From assembly GCF_030812855.1 (NCBI RefSeq), contig NZ_JAUSTK010000016.1:1-64000 (forward strand): a DNA stretch of 64,000 bases, in the 5' to 3' direction. Source of the stretch: Paenibacillus wynnii (GTDB lineage Bacteria; Bacillota; Bacilli; Paenibacillales; Paenibacillaceae). The notes beneath the pieces are model-generated. The model made no database searches and had not been told where the DNA came from. It saw nothing but the letters and a program-made list of their open reading frames with translations. The translations under genes were made by a program, and so were the position numbers. Positions 44,816 to 53,139 of this stretch are shown here, piece by piece. Positions within the stretch are counted from its first letter, which is position 1; each line of letters begins with the position of its first letter.

Positions 44816-46087
44816 TTATTCATTTCTAGCTTGTATCATCTTATTAACCCAATTAGTCAGTCTACCTGATTTATTTTCGGCAGCGTACCACTTACCATTA
44901 ACAGTAACAACTTCACACTGATCAGTTAACAAATGCAATGTTTTCTTTTCAAAAGTAGTCAGTCTCTTTTCAGAAAGACTCTTTATAAGATCTTCTAGTT
45001 TTGCACCTTTTTGGTCCAACCATTTTTGGAACCCAGGATCCTCTGTATTAAGCTCCTGATGTAAGCAAAGCCAATTGATTATGAACCACTCTACTTCGTC
45101 AAGTTCCGCAGGTTTCCACTCCCCAAATAATGGCTCATGATCTAACCCTTCTTTTGGGATATAAATATACCTTGTTTCCCACCCTATTTTATCATCATTT
45201 TTTGTGGCTTTAGTCAGCAGAAATGGATGAAAGCCTTCAATATCAAGATCTTCACCAAAGATTTCATCACTAAGGTTGTATTTATAGCTTAGCTTTGTCC
45301 AAATAAACTCAAGGAGTATTAAAAATGGATTGTGTGTTGATGAACCATAGAAATTCCAGTTACCTTCCCGATCTAGAGGACTTATGTAAGGCATAGCATC
45401 GAGTTTTGCTAATACGCTATTATTACATATAATTAGATCGGGAAAGACTGTTGGACTAAAGCCCTTAATGCCTAAGTTCTTTTCTATATATTTATAAAAC
45501 GCTTCTCTTAGAGCAAATTCAGAGGAATATCCATAGTAACCAAATATAATTCTAACTGGCATCATTTCTTCTATTAACAAGCTGTGATATATCATTTGTT
45601 CATGTAAAGGTAGGTCTTTCACTTCTTCATAGTCAGGGAGTTTTTTCTGAACTACATGTCTGAACGCATCTCTAAACGCTTTCATATTTAACAACTCATT
45701 ATTTGGTTCAGTAATTGAGTATATTTTCCGCATTTTATCGTATGCATCTATCAAGCCATCTTGATACAAGTTTTTTTTAACTTCTAGGACTGCAATTACT
45801 TGAGAGAGCTCATATATAAATTTGCCTGTATACGGGATGGCTTCACCTTCTCCCTCTACTATCATACAGTCTATTTCATTACTAAACTCACCTAATTCAT
45901 TCCGTATTTTTCCGGACACAATCCTTATATCTAATCCTTTAAATATAGCCTTATTCAGGAGATTGGCTGTAAGCCCTTCATACATATCGCCAATTGTAGG
46001 ACCGTGCTTAATTATGCTGTATTTTTTCAATAATTCTTTTTCCTTGGTCATAAGAGAATTCAATAGATCGGCTACTGTTGTAATCAA
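44816..46087 (-). CDS. DUF6602-like protein, candidate PD-(D/E)XK nuclease
   Basis: A 423-residue soluble protein. Residues ~30-110 have GPTIGDMYEGLTANLL, then NEIDCMIVEGEG and VIAVLEVKKNLY. A spaced D...E-x-K pattern after a helix is typical of PD-(D/E)XK folds and of DUF6602 proteins, which are found in defence and mobile-element settings. The rest has no recognisable motif. A TTG at 46087 with GAGAGGTGG 7 bp upstream is chosen over the ATG at 46111, which overlaps that site. It is the only cargo of the interval directly downstream of intact sigK. Confidence 0.68.
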   Translation of the reverse strand: MITTVADLLNSLMTKEKELLKKYSIIKHGPTIGDMYEGLTANLLNKAIFKGLDIRIVSGKIRNELGEFSNEIDCMIVEGEGEAIPYTGKFIYELSQVIAVLEVKKNLYQDGLIDAYDKMRKIYSITEPNNELLNMKAFRDAFRHVVQKKLPDYEEVKDLPLHEQMIYHSLLIEEMMPVRIIFGYYGYSSEFALREAFYKYIEKNLGIKGFSPTVFPDLIICNNSVLAKLDAMPYISPLDREGNWNFYGSSTHNPFLILLEFIWTKLSYKYNLSDEIFGEDLDIEGFHPFLLTKATKNDDKIGWETRYIYIPKEGLDHEPLFGEWKPAELDEVEWFIINWLCLHQELNTEDPGFQKWLDQKGAKLEDLIKSLSEKRLTTFEKKTLHLLTDQCEVVTVNGKWYAAENKSGRLTNWVNKMIQARNE

Positions 46088-46503
46088 TTTAAATCCACCT
46101 CTCAACTGCATTATACTTCCAGTATACTATCAAGAGAGCATATGATCGCAGAATCAATGATAATATTCTTATACTTTTCAACAATTTTAGCTGGGCTAAA
46201 GTTAGATGTAGCTTTCCGCTAACCCTCTCCTTCTTCGGGAGATATTTTTTAAGAGTACTCTTACTAATCCCAATAATATCAACAACTCTTCTCATTCTGT
46301 GTGTTCGAATCATCATAATCGCATTATTCATTAAAGCTTCAAGAGCAAGAAGACAAAGTTTAGCTGTGTTTTCTTTTTTAGAATATATTCACCTCTAATA
46401 TGACCTTTCCTTTTAATAGAATATTTGCCACCAAAACACCCATTAAAATGCAATGTCTGTGATCTCATCAGGTCTTCATTCTCTAGAGGAAACCCATCAA
46501 AAC
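46088..46503. other. Spacer with a possible HTH fragment
   Basis: The minus strand near 46160-46345 reads MRRVVDIIGISKSTLKKYLP, which looks like a helix-turn-helix, in an 80-codon frame that overlaps the start of the DUF6602-like gene. It has no ribosome binding site and an unusual hydrophobic tail, so it is treated as a relic. The promoter of the DUF6602-like gene (TATAAT close to 46103-46108) is in this stretch. Confidence 0.35.
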
Positions 46504-46532
46504 AAAAAGCAACTCATCCGCAGACAAGTCGC
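46504..46532 (-). terminator. Terminator of the intact sigK gene
   Basis: Minus strand GCGACTTGTC, loop TGCG, GATGAGTTGC, TTTTTG. The same hairpin recurs next to copies B, D, E and I, so the 3' flank travels with the sigK segment. Confidence 0.85.
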
Positions 46533-46583
46533 CATTTTAACGTCTTTTAAGAAATACTACTTTATTAATTATCGTTTCATTTC

Positions 46584-47285
46584 TTACCGCTTCACCTTAT
46601 AAAACTCATGATACAGCTTCATGAGCGCTCTTTTCTCAATCCGCGAAACATAACTGCGCGATATCCCAAGTTCCTTCGCAATCTCCCTCTGAGTCCTCTC
46701 TTCCCCGCCTGTATCTAGCCCGAACCGCCCAACCACAACTTCCTTCTCCCGGTCGTCCAGAATATCAAGGTTCCGGTATATTTTACTCTTCTCAATATTA
46801 AGGTCTACAGTAAGCAGCAGATCGTCTGCTCCGGAGCCCAAGATATCTATCAATGTGATTTCATTACCCTCTTTGTCCGTTCCTATCGGATCGTGCAGTG
46901 ACACGTCCTTCCGGGTCTTTTTCAACGATCTTAAGTGCATCAGGATCTCATTCTCTATGCAGCGGGCAGCAAAAGTGGCCAGTTTTGTCCCCTTGTTGGG
47001 ACGGTAGCTTTCGATCGCCTTGATGAGTCCAATCGTTCCTATGGAGATCAAATCCTCCATATCCTCACCTGTATTGTCGAATTTTTTTACTATATGAGCG
47101 ACTAAGCGTAGATTATGTTCAATTAGTATATTCCGAGATTTGGAATCTCCTTCCGCCATACGTCCTAAATGTAGGCTCTCTTCTGTCTCCGTTAACGGCT
47201 GTGGAAATGCATTGTTCCTAACGTAAGACACCAGCAGTGTCAGTTCTTTTATTAGCAGCGCGACGGCACTTATCAGTCCAGGCAC
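46584..47285 (-). CDS. sigK: Sporulation sigma factor K (complete, with pro-sequence)
   Basis: The 233-residue product is colinear with B. subtilis pro-sigma-K: a membrane-associated pro-sequence ([18 protein letters not shown]) before [12 protein letters not shown], region 2 ([46 protein letters not shown]) and region 4 HTH ([24 protein letters not shown]). It directs late mother-cell transcription after SpoIVFB-type cleavage. GTG at 47285 has GGAGG 8 bp upstream and matches the B. subtilis start, so the ATG at 47321 is rejected. All partial copies in the window correspond to residues 67-233 of this gene. Unlike the B. subtilis skin situation, this gene is uninterrupted. Confidence 0.97.
   Translation of the reverse strand: MPGLISAVALLIKELTLLVSYVRNNAFPQPLTETEESLHLGRMAEGDSKSRNILIEHNLRLVAHIVKKFDNTGEDMEDLISIGTIGLIKAIESYRPNKGTKLATFAARCIENEILMHLRSLKKTRKDVSLHDPIGTDKEGNEITLIDILGSGADDLLLTVDLNIEKSKIYRNLDILDDREKEVVVGRFGLDTGGEERTQREIAKELGISRSYVSRIEKRALMKLYHEFYKVKR
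47072..47112. other. Proposed attachment site inside sigK
   Basis: The point where similarity between intact sigK and the partial copies ends falls at the A-run of codons 67-68 (47082-47088). Around it GTCG and CGAC are inverted about 19 bp apart, a weak dyad of the kind serine recombinases use. The position is inferred from comparing copies within the window. Confidence 0.6.
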
Positions 47286-47352
47286 TTGCGACACCTCCCG
47301 TATATGTACAATGAATCCCATCTGTGAGCCCTACGGGTTCATGGTCATTGTT

Positions 47353-47382
47353 ATTGTATGTGGGTGGATGCCTAGAAGTGCC
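47353..47382 (-). promoter_or_regulatory. Sigma-E-type promoter of sigK
   Basis: On the minus strand CATACAAT (47353-47360) is an exact match to the sigma-E -10 consensus, with GGCACTTC (47375-47382) as the -35 after a 14 bp spacer. sigK is known to be transcribed by sigma-E in the mother cell. Confidence 0.75.
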
Positions 47383-47456
47383 TGTACAGCAAAAACAGGT
47401 GCATAAATTAACTTAAAAATTGATTTCTCTTTAAAAGACGTCCTACATTTTGTGGG

Positions 47457-47942
47457 TTACCAATCTGACAGATCGAGCTCTCGCTTACAAACGTCGCACT
47501 GTACTTTAACCACCAAACCAAATCCAGTTGGAATAAAAATGTAAGCAAGTTTTGCTCCGGTCACATCCTCTGGCTTACAAGAGTCCCATTCATTTATTTT
47601 CTGTTCCATCTCCCCAGACACATGAAAATCCATCCCTGTACTCTCGGATATATTCTTGGGCCCCAGTAATTGATCACGTATATGACCAACATAAATCAAA
47701 CGCTCAATTTCATCAATTACGTTGGCGAAGTCGTGTACGTTCATATTAAGACCATAATTTCGGTTTAGTCCTCGGTAATGTTGTAAAAAAACTCTCTTCG
47801 CATCGATTTCGGTGTACCCTAACCGCTTTAATTCATTTATTACTCCAACAGCATAAAGTTTTCCCTTCAACCTCAGATCATCCATCTTTCCAGATCCCCG
47901 CTTCCTTTGTGTGCTATCTAATCGTACTTTTAAAAGGCTCAA
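47457..47942 (-). CDS. Unknown protein next to the sigK recombinase
   Basis: A 161-residue protein without a recognised family. The N-terminal half is helical (LKGKLYAVGVINELKRLGYTEIDAKRVFLQHYRG), and the C-terminus has a lone CDVC pair. The TTG at 47942 overlaps the stop of the preceding 82-residue gene; an ATG at 47885 is a possible alternative start. It is third in the order recombinase, 82-residue gene, this gene, then sigK. A role as accessory or directionality factor for the recombinase is a hypothesis from position only. Confidence 0.7.
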   Translation of the reverse strand: MSLLKVRLDSTQRKRGSGKMDDLRLKGKLYAVGVINELKRLGYTEIDAKRVFLQHYRGLNRNYGLNMNVHDFANVIDEIERLIYVGHIRDQLLGPKNISESTGMDFHVSGEMEQKINEWDSCKPEDVTGAKLAYIFIPTGFGLVVKVQCDVCKRELDLSDW

Positions 47943-48187
47943 CTATTCTTATTGCTCATCCTTTTAAAATAGGTTTCGGAGCACCACTGAATGAGATTTT
48001 CTCTTTCTTTCTCATGAAGTTTTACAATCTGGTTCAACACAAAAACACGCTGAGCCACATCTTTAGTAAATAGCAGCTGATCCCTATAGTAATTCCTTTG
48101 AGTATCGAAAGGTGAGTTGCATCTTTTATGTTCCCTATATGTTTCCACTAGATCTAGGTGTAGTTTATATATCTCCATGAACCCCAT
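47939..48187 (-). CDS. Small helical protein in the recombinase operon
   Basis: An 82-residue, basic, helical protein (MEIYKLHLDLVETYREHKRC, AQRVFVLNQIVKLHEKEREN). It starts 20 bp after the recombinase stop and overlaps the next gene, so the three form one operon. GAGAGG lies upstream of the ATG. No family recognised; the small size and position make it a candidate recombination directionality factor, which is conjecture. Confidence 0.72.
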   Translation of the reverse strand: MGFMEIYKLHLDLVETYREHKRCNSPFDTQRNYYRDQLLFTKDVAQRVFVLNQIVKLHEKERENLIQWCSETYFKRMSNKNS

Positions 48188-48207
48188 AATTCTCTGATCC
48201 TCTCTTG

Positions 48208-49851
48208 TTACATATATAGTCTTTTACTTAGGGCTAATGGAATTTTCTTTATTAATTTATCTTGAGTATTGGAAAGTTCGCCTAAGCTCCCTACAATGCT
48301 GATACTGAGCCCTTCTTCCTCTGCCTTAATGATGATTTCATCAATAAGCGTTTCAACGATGAAGCGCTTCTCAATAAAAGCGAGCGTTGCTCCTTTGCTG
48401 ATAATAAACTCATTTATCCGTTCAACTGCCTTTAAATTTTCCTCATGAGAAAAATGCCGATCCCTGTGTGTCTTAATCTGCACATCATACAGCTCAAGCT
48501 GAGATTGAAGGTCATTAATCTCTCTTGTTAGTTTATGAGACTCGGTAGCAAGCTCCTCTTCAGAAATCACATCCCGCCGGAACATAATTTTTAACTTGTC
48601 CGACTCTTTTCTTTTCTCATCAATTTGAGATCTGATAAAACCAGCGGTTAATTCCAACTCATCAACAATCTCTTCAACTTGTCCATCTAATCTCTCCATA
48701 TAGTCTTCCGGATTAGACAAGGTCTCCATTACCATATCCCAAATGAACGCTTCAAGAACGTCTGCTCTGATACTTCGTCGAGTTGGGCATCGATCAGTTG
48801 TAACCCCGTATATCCTGGGGTTAAGATTAGGACAGCGATAACATCTGTACTTTACTCGAGATCCTGTTACTTTATCATGTCTGCCAGAGTAGGTCGTACC
48901 TCCCCATTTACGCCCACAATGACCACAACGGATTAGGGATTTCAATAAATATTCAAAATGTACATTTCCGCCTCGGGTGTAATTCTTAATACGCTGTTGC
49001 CGTGCCTGTTCGAATAACTCTTCAGAGATAATCGGTTTGATTTCAACCAGTATCCAATCACTTCTGTCTCGTACTGTATATGTCTTTTTAGGAGCGCCGG
49101 TTTGAGTCCGTTGTCCTTTGATCTTCTTCACTTTTCTGCGGTTGTAGTAGTACTTTCCGATATAAATTTCTGAGCAAAGTATCCTACCAATTGAGCTTGC
49201 TCCCCAATTTCCATTAGTTGAACGCTTTGGCGATACGCCCATGGTAAAAAGCTTGTTCCCGATTTGACGAATCGTCATTTTGTCGTTTAGATACCAGTCA
49301 TAGACCTTCCTTACATAATCTGCCTCATGTTGGTTTACAAGGAGCTGTCCTTCTACCCAATCGTAACCAAAGGGAGGGACGCGCATAGGCATAATTTTTT
49401 TGTCTTTTTCTACGGCTTTAAGCCTTCCCCGAACTGTTCTTTTCTTAATAAGCGAAAGTTCATATTGAGCAATGACACTCATCAAGTTAAAAAACAACTG
49501 ACCTTCGGGTGTGTTCTGGTACTCGGTATCCACAAAAATCAATTGAACATCACGTGTCTCGAATTCCCGGCACAAGAATAATTTATCTGTTAGATCACGC
49601 GACAGACGATCCGGATGGGTAATAATAACCCGTTCAACCAAGTGAGTATTAATGGCTTGCCGAAGTTCATTCATTGCTGGCCGATCAACATCCTCCCCGC
49701 TAAAACCCTCCTCGCGGAATACTTTAATGGAATCGTGCGGTATGTTCATCTCCTTTGCTCTGCACATACAGAGTTCAAGCTGGTGATCTAAGCTGTGGCC
49801 CTCTGCAACCTGCATCCCTGTGGAGACACGTCCGTAAATTGCGGTGTACAT
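48208..49851 (-). CDS. Large serine recombinase, SpoIVCA-like
   Basis: A 547-residue large serine recombinase. The resolvase domain begins YGRVSTGMQ with the catalytic Ser10, and arginines follow in HPDRLSRD. The Recombinase domain starts PPFGYDWVEGQL (~160-260), followed by the zinc-ribbon region CGHCGRKWGG...CYRC...C and a coiled-coil arm (~390-470). AAGGAGGTGG precedes the ATG. SpoIVCA of B. subtilis is the same type and excises the skin element from sigK, so its position beside sigK suggests that it recognises a site in sigK here too. It lies on the 5' side of sigK and not inside an interrupting element. Confidence 0.93.
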   Translation of the reverse strand: MYTAIYGRVSTGMQVAEGHSLDHQLELCMCRAKEMNIPHDSIKVFREEGFSGEDVDRPAMNELRQAINTHLVERVIITHPDRLSRDLTDKLFLCREFETRDVQLIFVDTEYQNTPEGQLFFNLMSVIAQYELSLIKKRTVRGRLKAVEKDKKIMPMRVPPFGYDWVEGQLLVNQHEADYVRKVYDWYLNDKMTIRQIGNKLFTMGVSPKRSTNGNWGASSIGRILCSEIYIGKYYYNRRKVKKIKGQRTQTGAPKKTYTVRDRSDWILVEIKPIISEELFEQARQQRIKNYTRGGNVHFEYLLKSLIRCGHCGRKWGGTTYSGRHDKVTGSRVKYRCYRCPNLNPRIYGVTTDRCPTRRSIRADVLEAFIWDMVMETLSNPEDYMERLDGQVEEIVDELELTAGFIRSQIDEKRKESDKLKIMFRRDVISEEELATESHKLTREINDLQSQLELYDVQIKTHRDRHFSHEENLKAVERINEFIISKGATLAFIEKRFIVETLIDEIIIKAEEEGLSISIVGSLGELSNTQDKLIKKIPLALSKRLYM

Positions 49852-50221
49852 ACATCCACCTCCTTCCCTTGTTTTTACTTTTGTTCTTCATTTGGTCTGG
49901 CACAGTGCTGAAAAGAACGATAAATACTTATCCCGATCGTATGAAATGATATGTTGTTCAATAGACGAACAGTTAACGAAGCCGACATTCATTAATAAAG
50001 CGACTTTTTGTGTAGTCCACTGAATCGAAACACACATCGACATGAATAGGGTCTTACTCAGACCATTGCCCTTTGATATCTAATGGGCATCTATACCACT
50101 TGATACCGAACTTTACTACTTGCTACGGATTAAACCGTTCTCTTTGGTGAGTGACATCTGAGAGCCTTCACATAGGAACGTTTGTTCGTAATAGTTATCA
50201 TATCCAGTTGTATAGAAAATA
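49852..50221. other. Non-coding spacer upstream of the recombinase gene
   Basis: About 370 bp containing the recombinase promoter region. Nothing else recognised. Confidence 0.4.
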
Positions 50222-50243
50222 AACCAACTGAGGTCAGTTGGCT
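50222..50243 (-). terminator. Terminator after the small-ORF pair
   Basis: CCAACTGA (50224-50231) and TCAGTTGG (50234-50241) form a perfect stem with a GG loop; the minus-strand downstream bases are TTTATTTTC. The stop codon of the 43-residue ORF is inside the stem. Confidence 0.7.
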
Positions 50244-50365
50244 TTAAAAATTACTTTTTTTAGTAAGTAATCGATGACTTTATTTTTGTTTATGTTGGCC
50301 TTTATAGTGTAAGATTCTACTGCAGTTGGTTTATAAGTCTGATCCTCACTATTATTTTGTTTCAT
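50234..50365 (-). CDS. 43-residue small protein, second of an overlapping pair
   Basis: Encodes MKQNNSEDQTYKPTAVES and a basic C-terminus (IDYLLKKVIFKAN), ending in the terminator stem. Its ATG overlaps the end of the 45-residue ORF by 14 bp in another frame, which suggests translational coupling. AAGGATCC lies ~9 bp upstream. A longer frame from 50434 exists but has no start site. Function unknown. Confidence 0.5.
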   Translation of the reverse strand: MKQNNSEDQTYKPTAVESYTIKANINKNKVIDYLLKKVIFKAN

Positions 50366-50489
50366 CTTGTTTAGGATCCTTAGTATCAACATTATTTGAA
50401 CACTTCTCTTCTTCCTCTCTAATCCATTGTTCAATCATTTCAAGTGCTTTCCTTCTTGCCGAATCATTAATAGGCCATTTTTTAGTCAA
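50352..50489 (-). CDS. 45-residue small protein, first of an overlapping pair
   Basis: TTG start with GGAGG 9 bp upstream; encodes MTKKWPINDSARRKALEMIE then an acidic tail. The ribosome binding site lies in the descending arm of the hairpin at 50496-50526. With the overlapping 43-residue ORF it forms a two-gene unit of a kind seen in toxin-antitoxin or mobile-element regulators, but no family is recognised. Confidence 0.5.
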   Translation of the reverse strand: MTKKWPINDSARRKALEMIEQWIREEEEKCSNNVDTKDPKQDETK

Positions 50490-50495
50490 AATAAA

Positions 50496-50526
50496 AAACC
50501 TCCGATATTGTAATATCAGGAGGTTT
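50496..50526 (-). promoter_or_regulatory. Hairpin that holds a ribosome binding site and a T-run
   Basis: On the minus strand AAACCTCC-T-GATATT pairs with AATATC-GGAGGTTT, followed by TTTTATTTT. It is at once a good intrinsic terminator for the upstream HTH gene (stop at 50560) and a structure that hides the GGAGG of the 45-residue ORF. Confidence 0.7.
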
Positions 50527-50559
50527 CACACAATCGTTTGTTTTCTTTCAAATGTATAT

Positions 50560-51327
50560 TTAGTTATACGGGCGAAATTCAAGAGGTAAACAGAAAAAAC
50601 CACCCTTTCTAACACATACTATTGCTCGATTTTTACGCCCGTGTACTGGAGTTATAATTAGCCCCTCAACACAATTGTACTTACTTCGAAGACTATATGA
50701 TAAGTCGAGGACATCTTCGACACTCCCCGTTTTATTAAAGAATTCAATTAGGAAATTTCCCTTTTGACACTCAACTCTTAAAAAAGTAAAAATATCAGGT
50801 ATTGTTGTATTAATTATATAAAACCTTATCCATGATTCCCCAAATATTGTTTGCTCCAGTAAATCCTCAAATTCCTTTTTAGAAATTTTATTAATCTTCA
50901 AGTCAAAAAAATGATAAACAACCCACTCTTCGGAACAAGATTCATTCGTAAGCCAATTAGGCGGAACTCGGTATAAAATAGCTAATTGTGCAAGTAACTT
51001 TGGAGTGTTAATTAAATCCTTTGATAATATATTTTGGACAGAAGCATGCGAGTGATATCCTAGCAAATCAGCTAACTCTCGATATGTATAACCAGTAGAA
51101 AAGTGAAAAAATTCTAATCTAGTTCTCAATCTAACTGTAGTAACAAACTCATTATAATATTTTGGAGAGATTCGCAAGAATGGATTACACGCATAATCTC
51201 CTTGTAGAAAACGATTAATGTAATTTACCTCTAACTCATTTTTCTTACCAATGTCATTTTTATGTCTACAAATATTTACGGCTGCACTGTACATAACCAT
51301 CATTTCCAACCAGGCCTCGGAACCCAT
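50560..51327 (-). CDS. HTH protein of unknown role
   Basis: A 255-residue protein with a helix-turn-helix in the middle (YTYRELADLLGYHSHASVQNILS, ~80-102) and a C-terminal domain (~140-255) with VVYHFFDLKINKISKKEFEDLL and EGLIITPVHGRKNRAIVCV. The upstream GGTGAT before ATG is a moderate ribosome binding site. It precedes the small-ORF pair behind the hairpin terminator. No family can be named; a regulator of the neighbouring mobile genes is plausible. Confidence 0.65.
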   Translation of the reverse strand: MGSEAWLEMMVMYSAAVNICRHKNDIGKKNELEVNYINRFLQGDYACNPFLRISPKYYNEFVTTVRLRTRLEFFHFSTGYTYRELADLLGYHSHASVQNILSKDLINTPKLLAQLAILYRVPPNWLTNESCSEEWVVYHFFDLKINKISKKEFEDLLEQTIFGESWIRFYIINTTIPDIFTFLRVECQKGNFLIEFFNKTGSVEDVLDLSYSLRSKYNCVEGLIITPVHGRKNRAIVCVRKGGFFCLPLEFRPYN

Positions 51328-52134
51328 TTTACATCACCAGAATTATTTTATTCAATCTAGTGATCTATGCGGATTTTGTATTTTTGAAAATACAAATCAC
51401 ACAAAACTTTTATTCTGGATAATATAGTGGTGGTGTACTTGGTTAAGGATATTTGCTCTCATGATCACTAGAGGAAACAAAACTGTTACAGCTGTTAAGC
51501 ATGAAAGAGAATAACAAGTATGAGCCCAAAAAGGAAAGTAATTAAGTATGTATATGTTATTTTTCATTTCTTCTCAGCCACCTCCTTCGCAAAATATATT
51601 GATCATGAAGTGCTACTTTCACTTTAGTTAATTAAAGAAATTCAATTTCGATACTCCTGAGAGCACCCATTGTTAACTTACAATGGAACGGTACTAGCAA
51701 TCATTTCCAGCTACTAGAAAGGATGTTGTGTATTTGTGTATATATGTTCATAAATTAAACTCAGGAGAATTCGACATAATTCGACTTATTATCAAATAAG
51801 AAAAATTATTCGATAATTTCTGTAAATTAAAGTAAAAAAACCAGTACAAAGAAAAGTCCAAGTTAGGACCATTCATTCGCACTGGCTTAGGTCAATATAT
51901 TGACAATGAACCAATAGCACTAAAAAAAGTGAATTGGTTTAGAAGACTCTTTTATAGTCAATTAAACATTAAATGCCAATTCGGCGCATGCCCATGGCCA
52001 CAATTAAAATTAGTGTTACATGTAAACATTTTACCATTACCTGCCTAATGAATCTAGTACTTTAAATCTATTTCTAGCAAGCAATGTCTAAAAATAATAG
52101 TTTTGACCAATAATATGATAATGAGGTGATTAAA
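51328..52134. other. AT-rich spacer before the recombinase trio
   Basis: About 800 bp without a gene. It contains hairpins, for example CCAGTAC...GCACTGG near 51840-51895 and ACCAATAGCAC...GTGAATTGGT near 51913-51942, and short direct repeats of AATTCGACATAATTCGAC type near 51768-51786. These could be the left end of the trio element, but matching copies on the right side were not found. Confidence 0.4.
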
Positions 52135-53139
52135 GTGCATAATTCTCTATTTAACGCTTCCCTAAGTCGCAAAGAAAAAAAAACAGTTAATAACTTATCA
52201 GCCACAAATCGCGCGGTAAAAGTCAAAGATTTTCTTGGTAATCCGACTTTCGAAGATTTTATTAATGCTCTAAAGAAACGAAATGCATCTTGTATTCGTG
52301 AAAACTACAATAATATTGCCTACTTTTTACGATTTCTTGATAGTTCAAATACACTATTAAATTACTTAACGCTTAAAGATGTTAAGAATTTCGAAAACTT
52401 ACTTCTTAGTAAAATCAATTTAAAAGAAATAACAAAAAAAACAGCTTATACCAAATTAAGCTATCTCAAAAAATTCTTAAGATATCTTTATTTAAATAAT
52501 ATTATTACATTTAAATACGATATACCTCCAGTTTTTCAAAATAATAAAGTAACTCGTGATAACGAGTATGTTTTTAACAATAACAGACTTGCTTTAATTG
52601 AAGCAATTTTTAGAAAAAATAGTGAACTTATGCTTCGAGATCTAGCTATTGTTTTATTACTAATTGAAACCGGTTGTAGACCAATTGAAATAGCACAATT
52701 GAGGATAAGAGATTTCAATATTACTGAATCAGGAATTACTTTGTACTGTAGTAAATCTGGACAGAGAAACCTGCATATTCACAATACGGTTAAAAGACAG
52801 TTAAAGCGATACATTGATTATCGTATTAATGTCAAGGCAGAAACTGAACATCTCTTTTTACTCGAAAAACTTAATCCTATGAATACAGAAGCAATAGGTG
52901 GAATTATAAATCGATATAACAAATTAGCATTTGGTAGAGCTTATTTCTCAGCTAAATCACTTAGACATACTTTTATAACAGACTCACTTAATGATAGAAA
53001 TGATATCCATGATGTAGCAAAAGCGGTTGGACATAAACATCTTGTTTCGACGATGCATTATTTTTATCGTTGCTTGGAGACATTGCTCGCAAATACACTC
53101 CCTTACAACCCTGTAAAAGGAATAGGTGATATTGTATGA
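52135..53139 (+). CDS. Tyrosine recombinase, first of a trio
   Basis: A 334-residue phage-integrase-family protein with a SAM-like N-terminal domain and catalytic core: box I Arg in ETGCRPIEIAQLR, box II KSLRHTF, box III VGHKHLVSTMHYFY. The first box II His is replaced by Lys, which occurs in some active members. GTG at 52135 has GAGGTG 6 bp upstream, preferred to the GTG inside that site. Its stop overlaps the start of the second recombinase. Confidence 0.9.
   Translation: MHNSLFNASLSRKEKKTVNNLSATNRAVKVKDFLGNPTFEDFINALKKRNASCIRENYNNIAYFLRFLDSSNTLLNYLTLKDVKNFENLLLSKINLKEITKKTAYTKLSYLKKFLRYLYLNNIITFKYDIPPVFQNNKVTRDNEYVFNNNRLALIEAIFRKNSELMLRDLAIVLLLIETGCRPIEIAQLRIRDFNITESGITLYCSKSGQRNLHIHNTVKRQLKRYIDYRINVKAETEHLFLLEKLNPMNTEAIGGIINRYNKLAFGRAYFSAKSLRHTFITDSLNDRNDIHDVAKAVGHKHLVSTMHYFYRCLETLLANTLPYNPVKGIGDIV

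Noticed and set aside
46089..46331. 80-codon frame with a HTH-like segment
   Set aside because: It overlaps the start and ribosome binding site of the DUF6602-like gene and lacks its own; kept only as a possible relic.
46584..49851. A skin-type interruption of sigK
   Set aside because: The sigK gene is complete from pro-sequence to stop, and the recombinase is upstream of it instead of inside an insertion. The partial copies are extra ends, not the missing half of a split gene.
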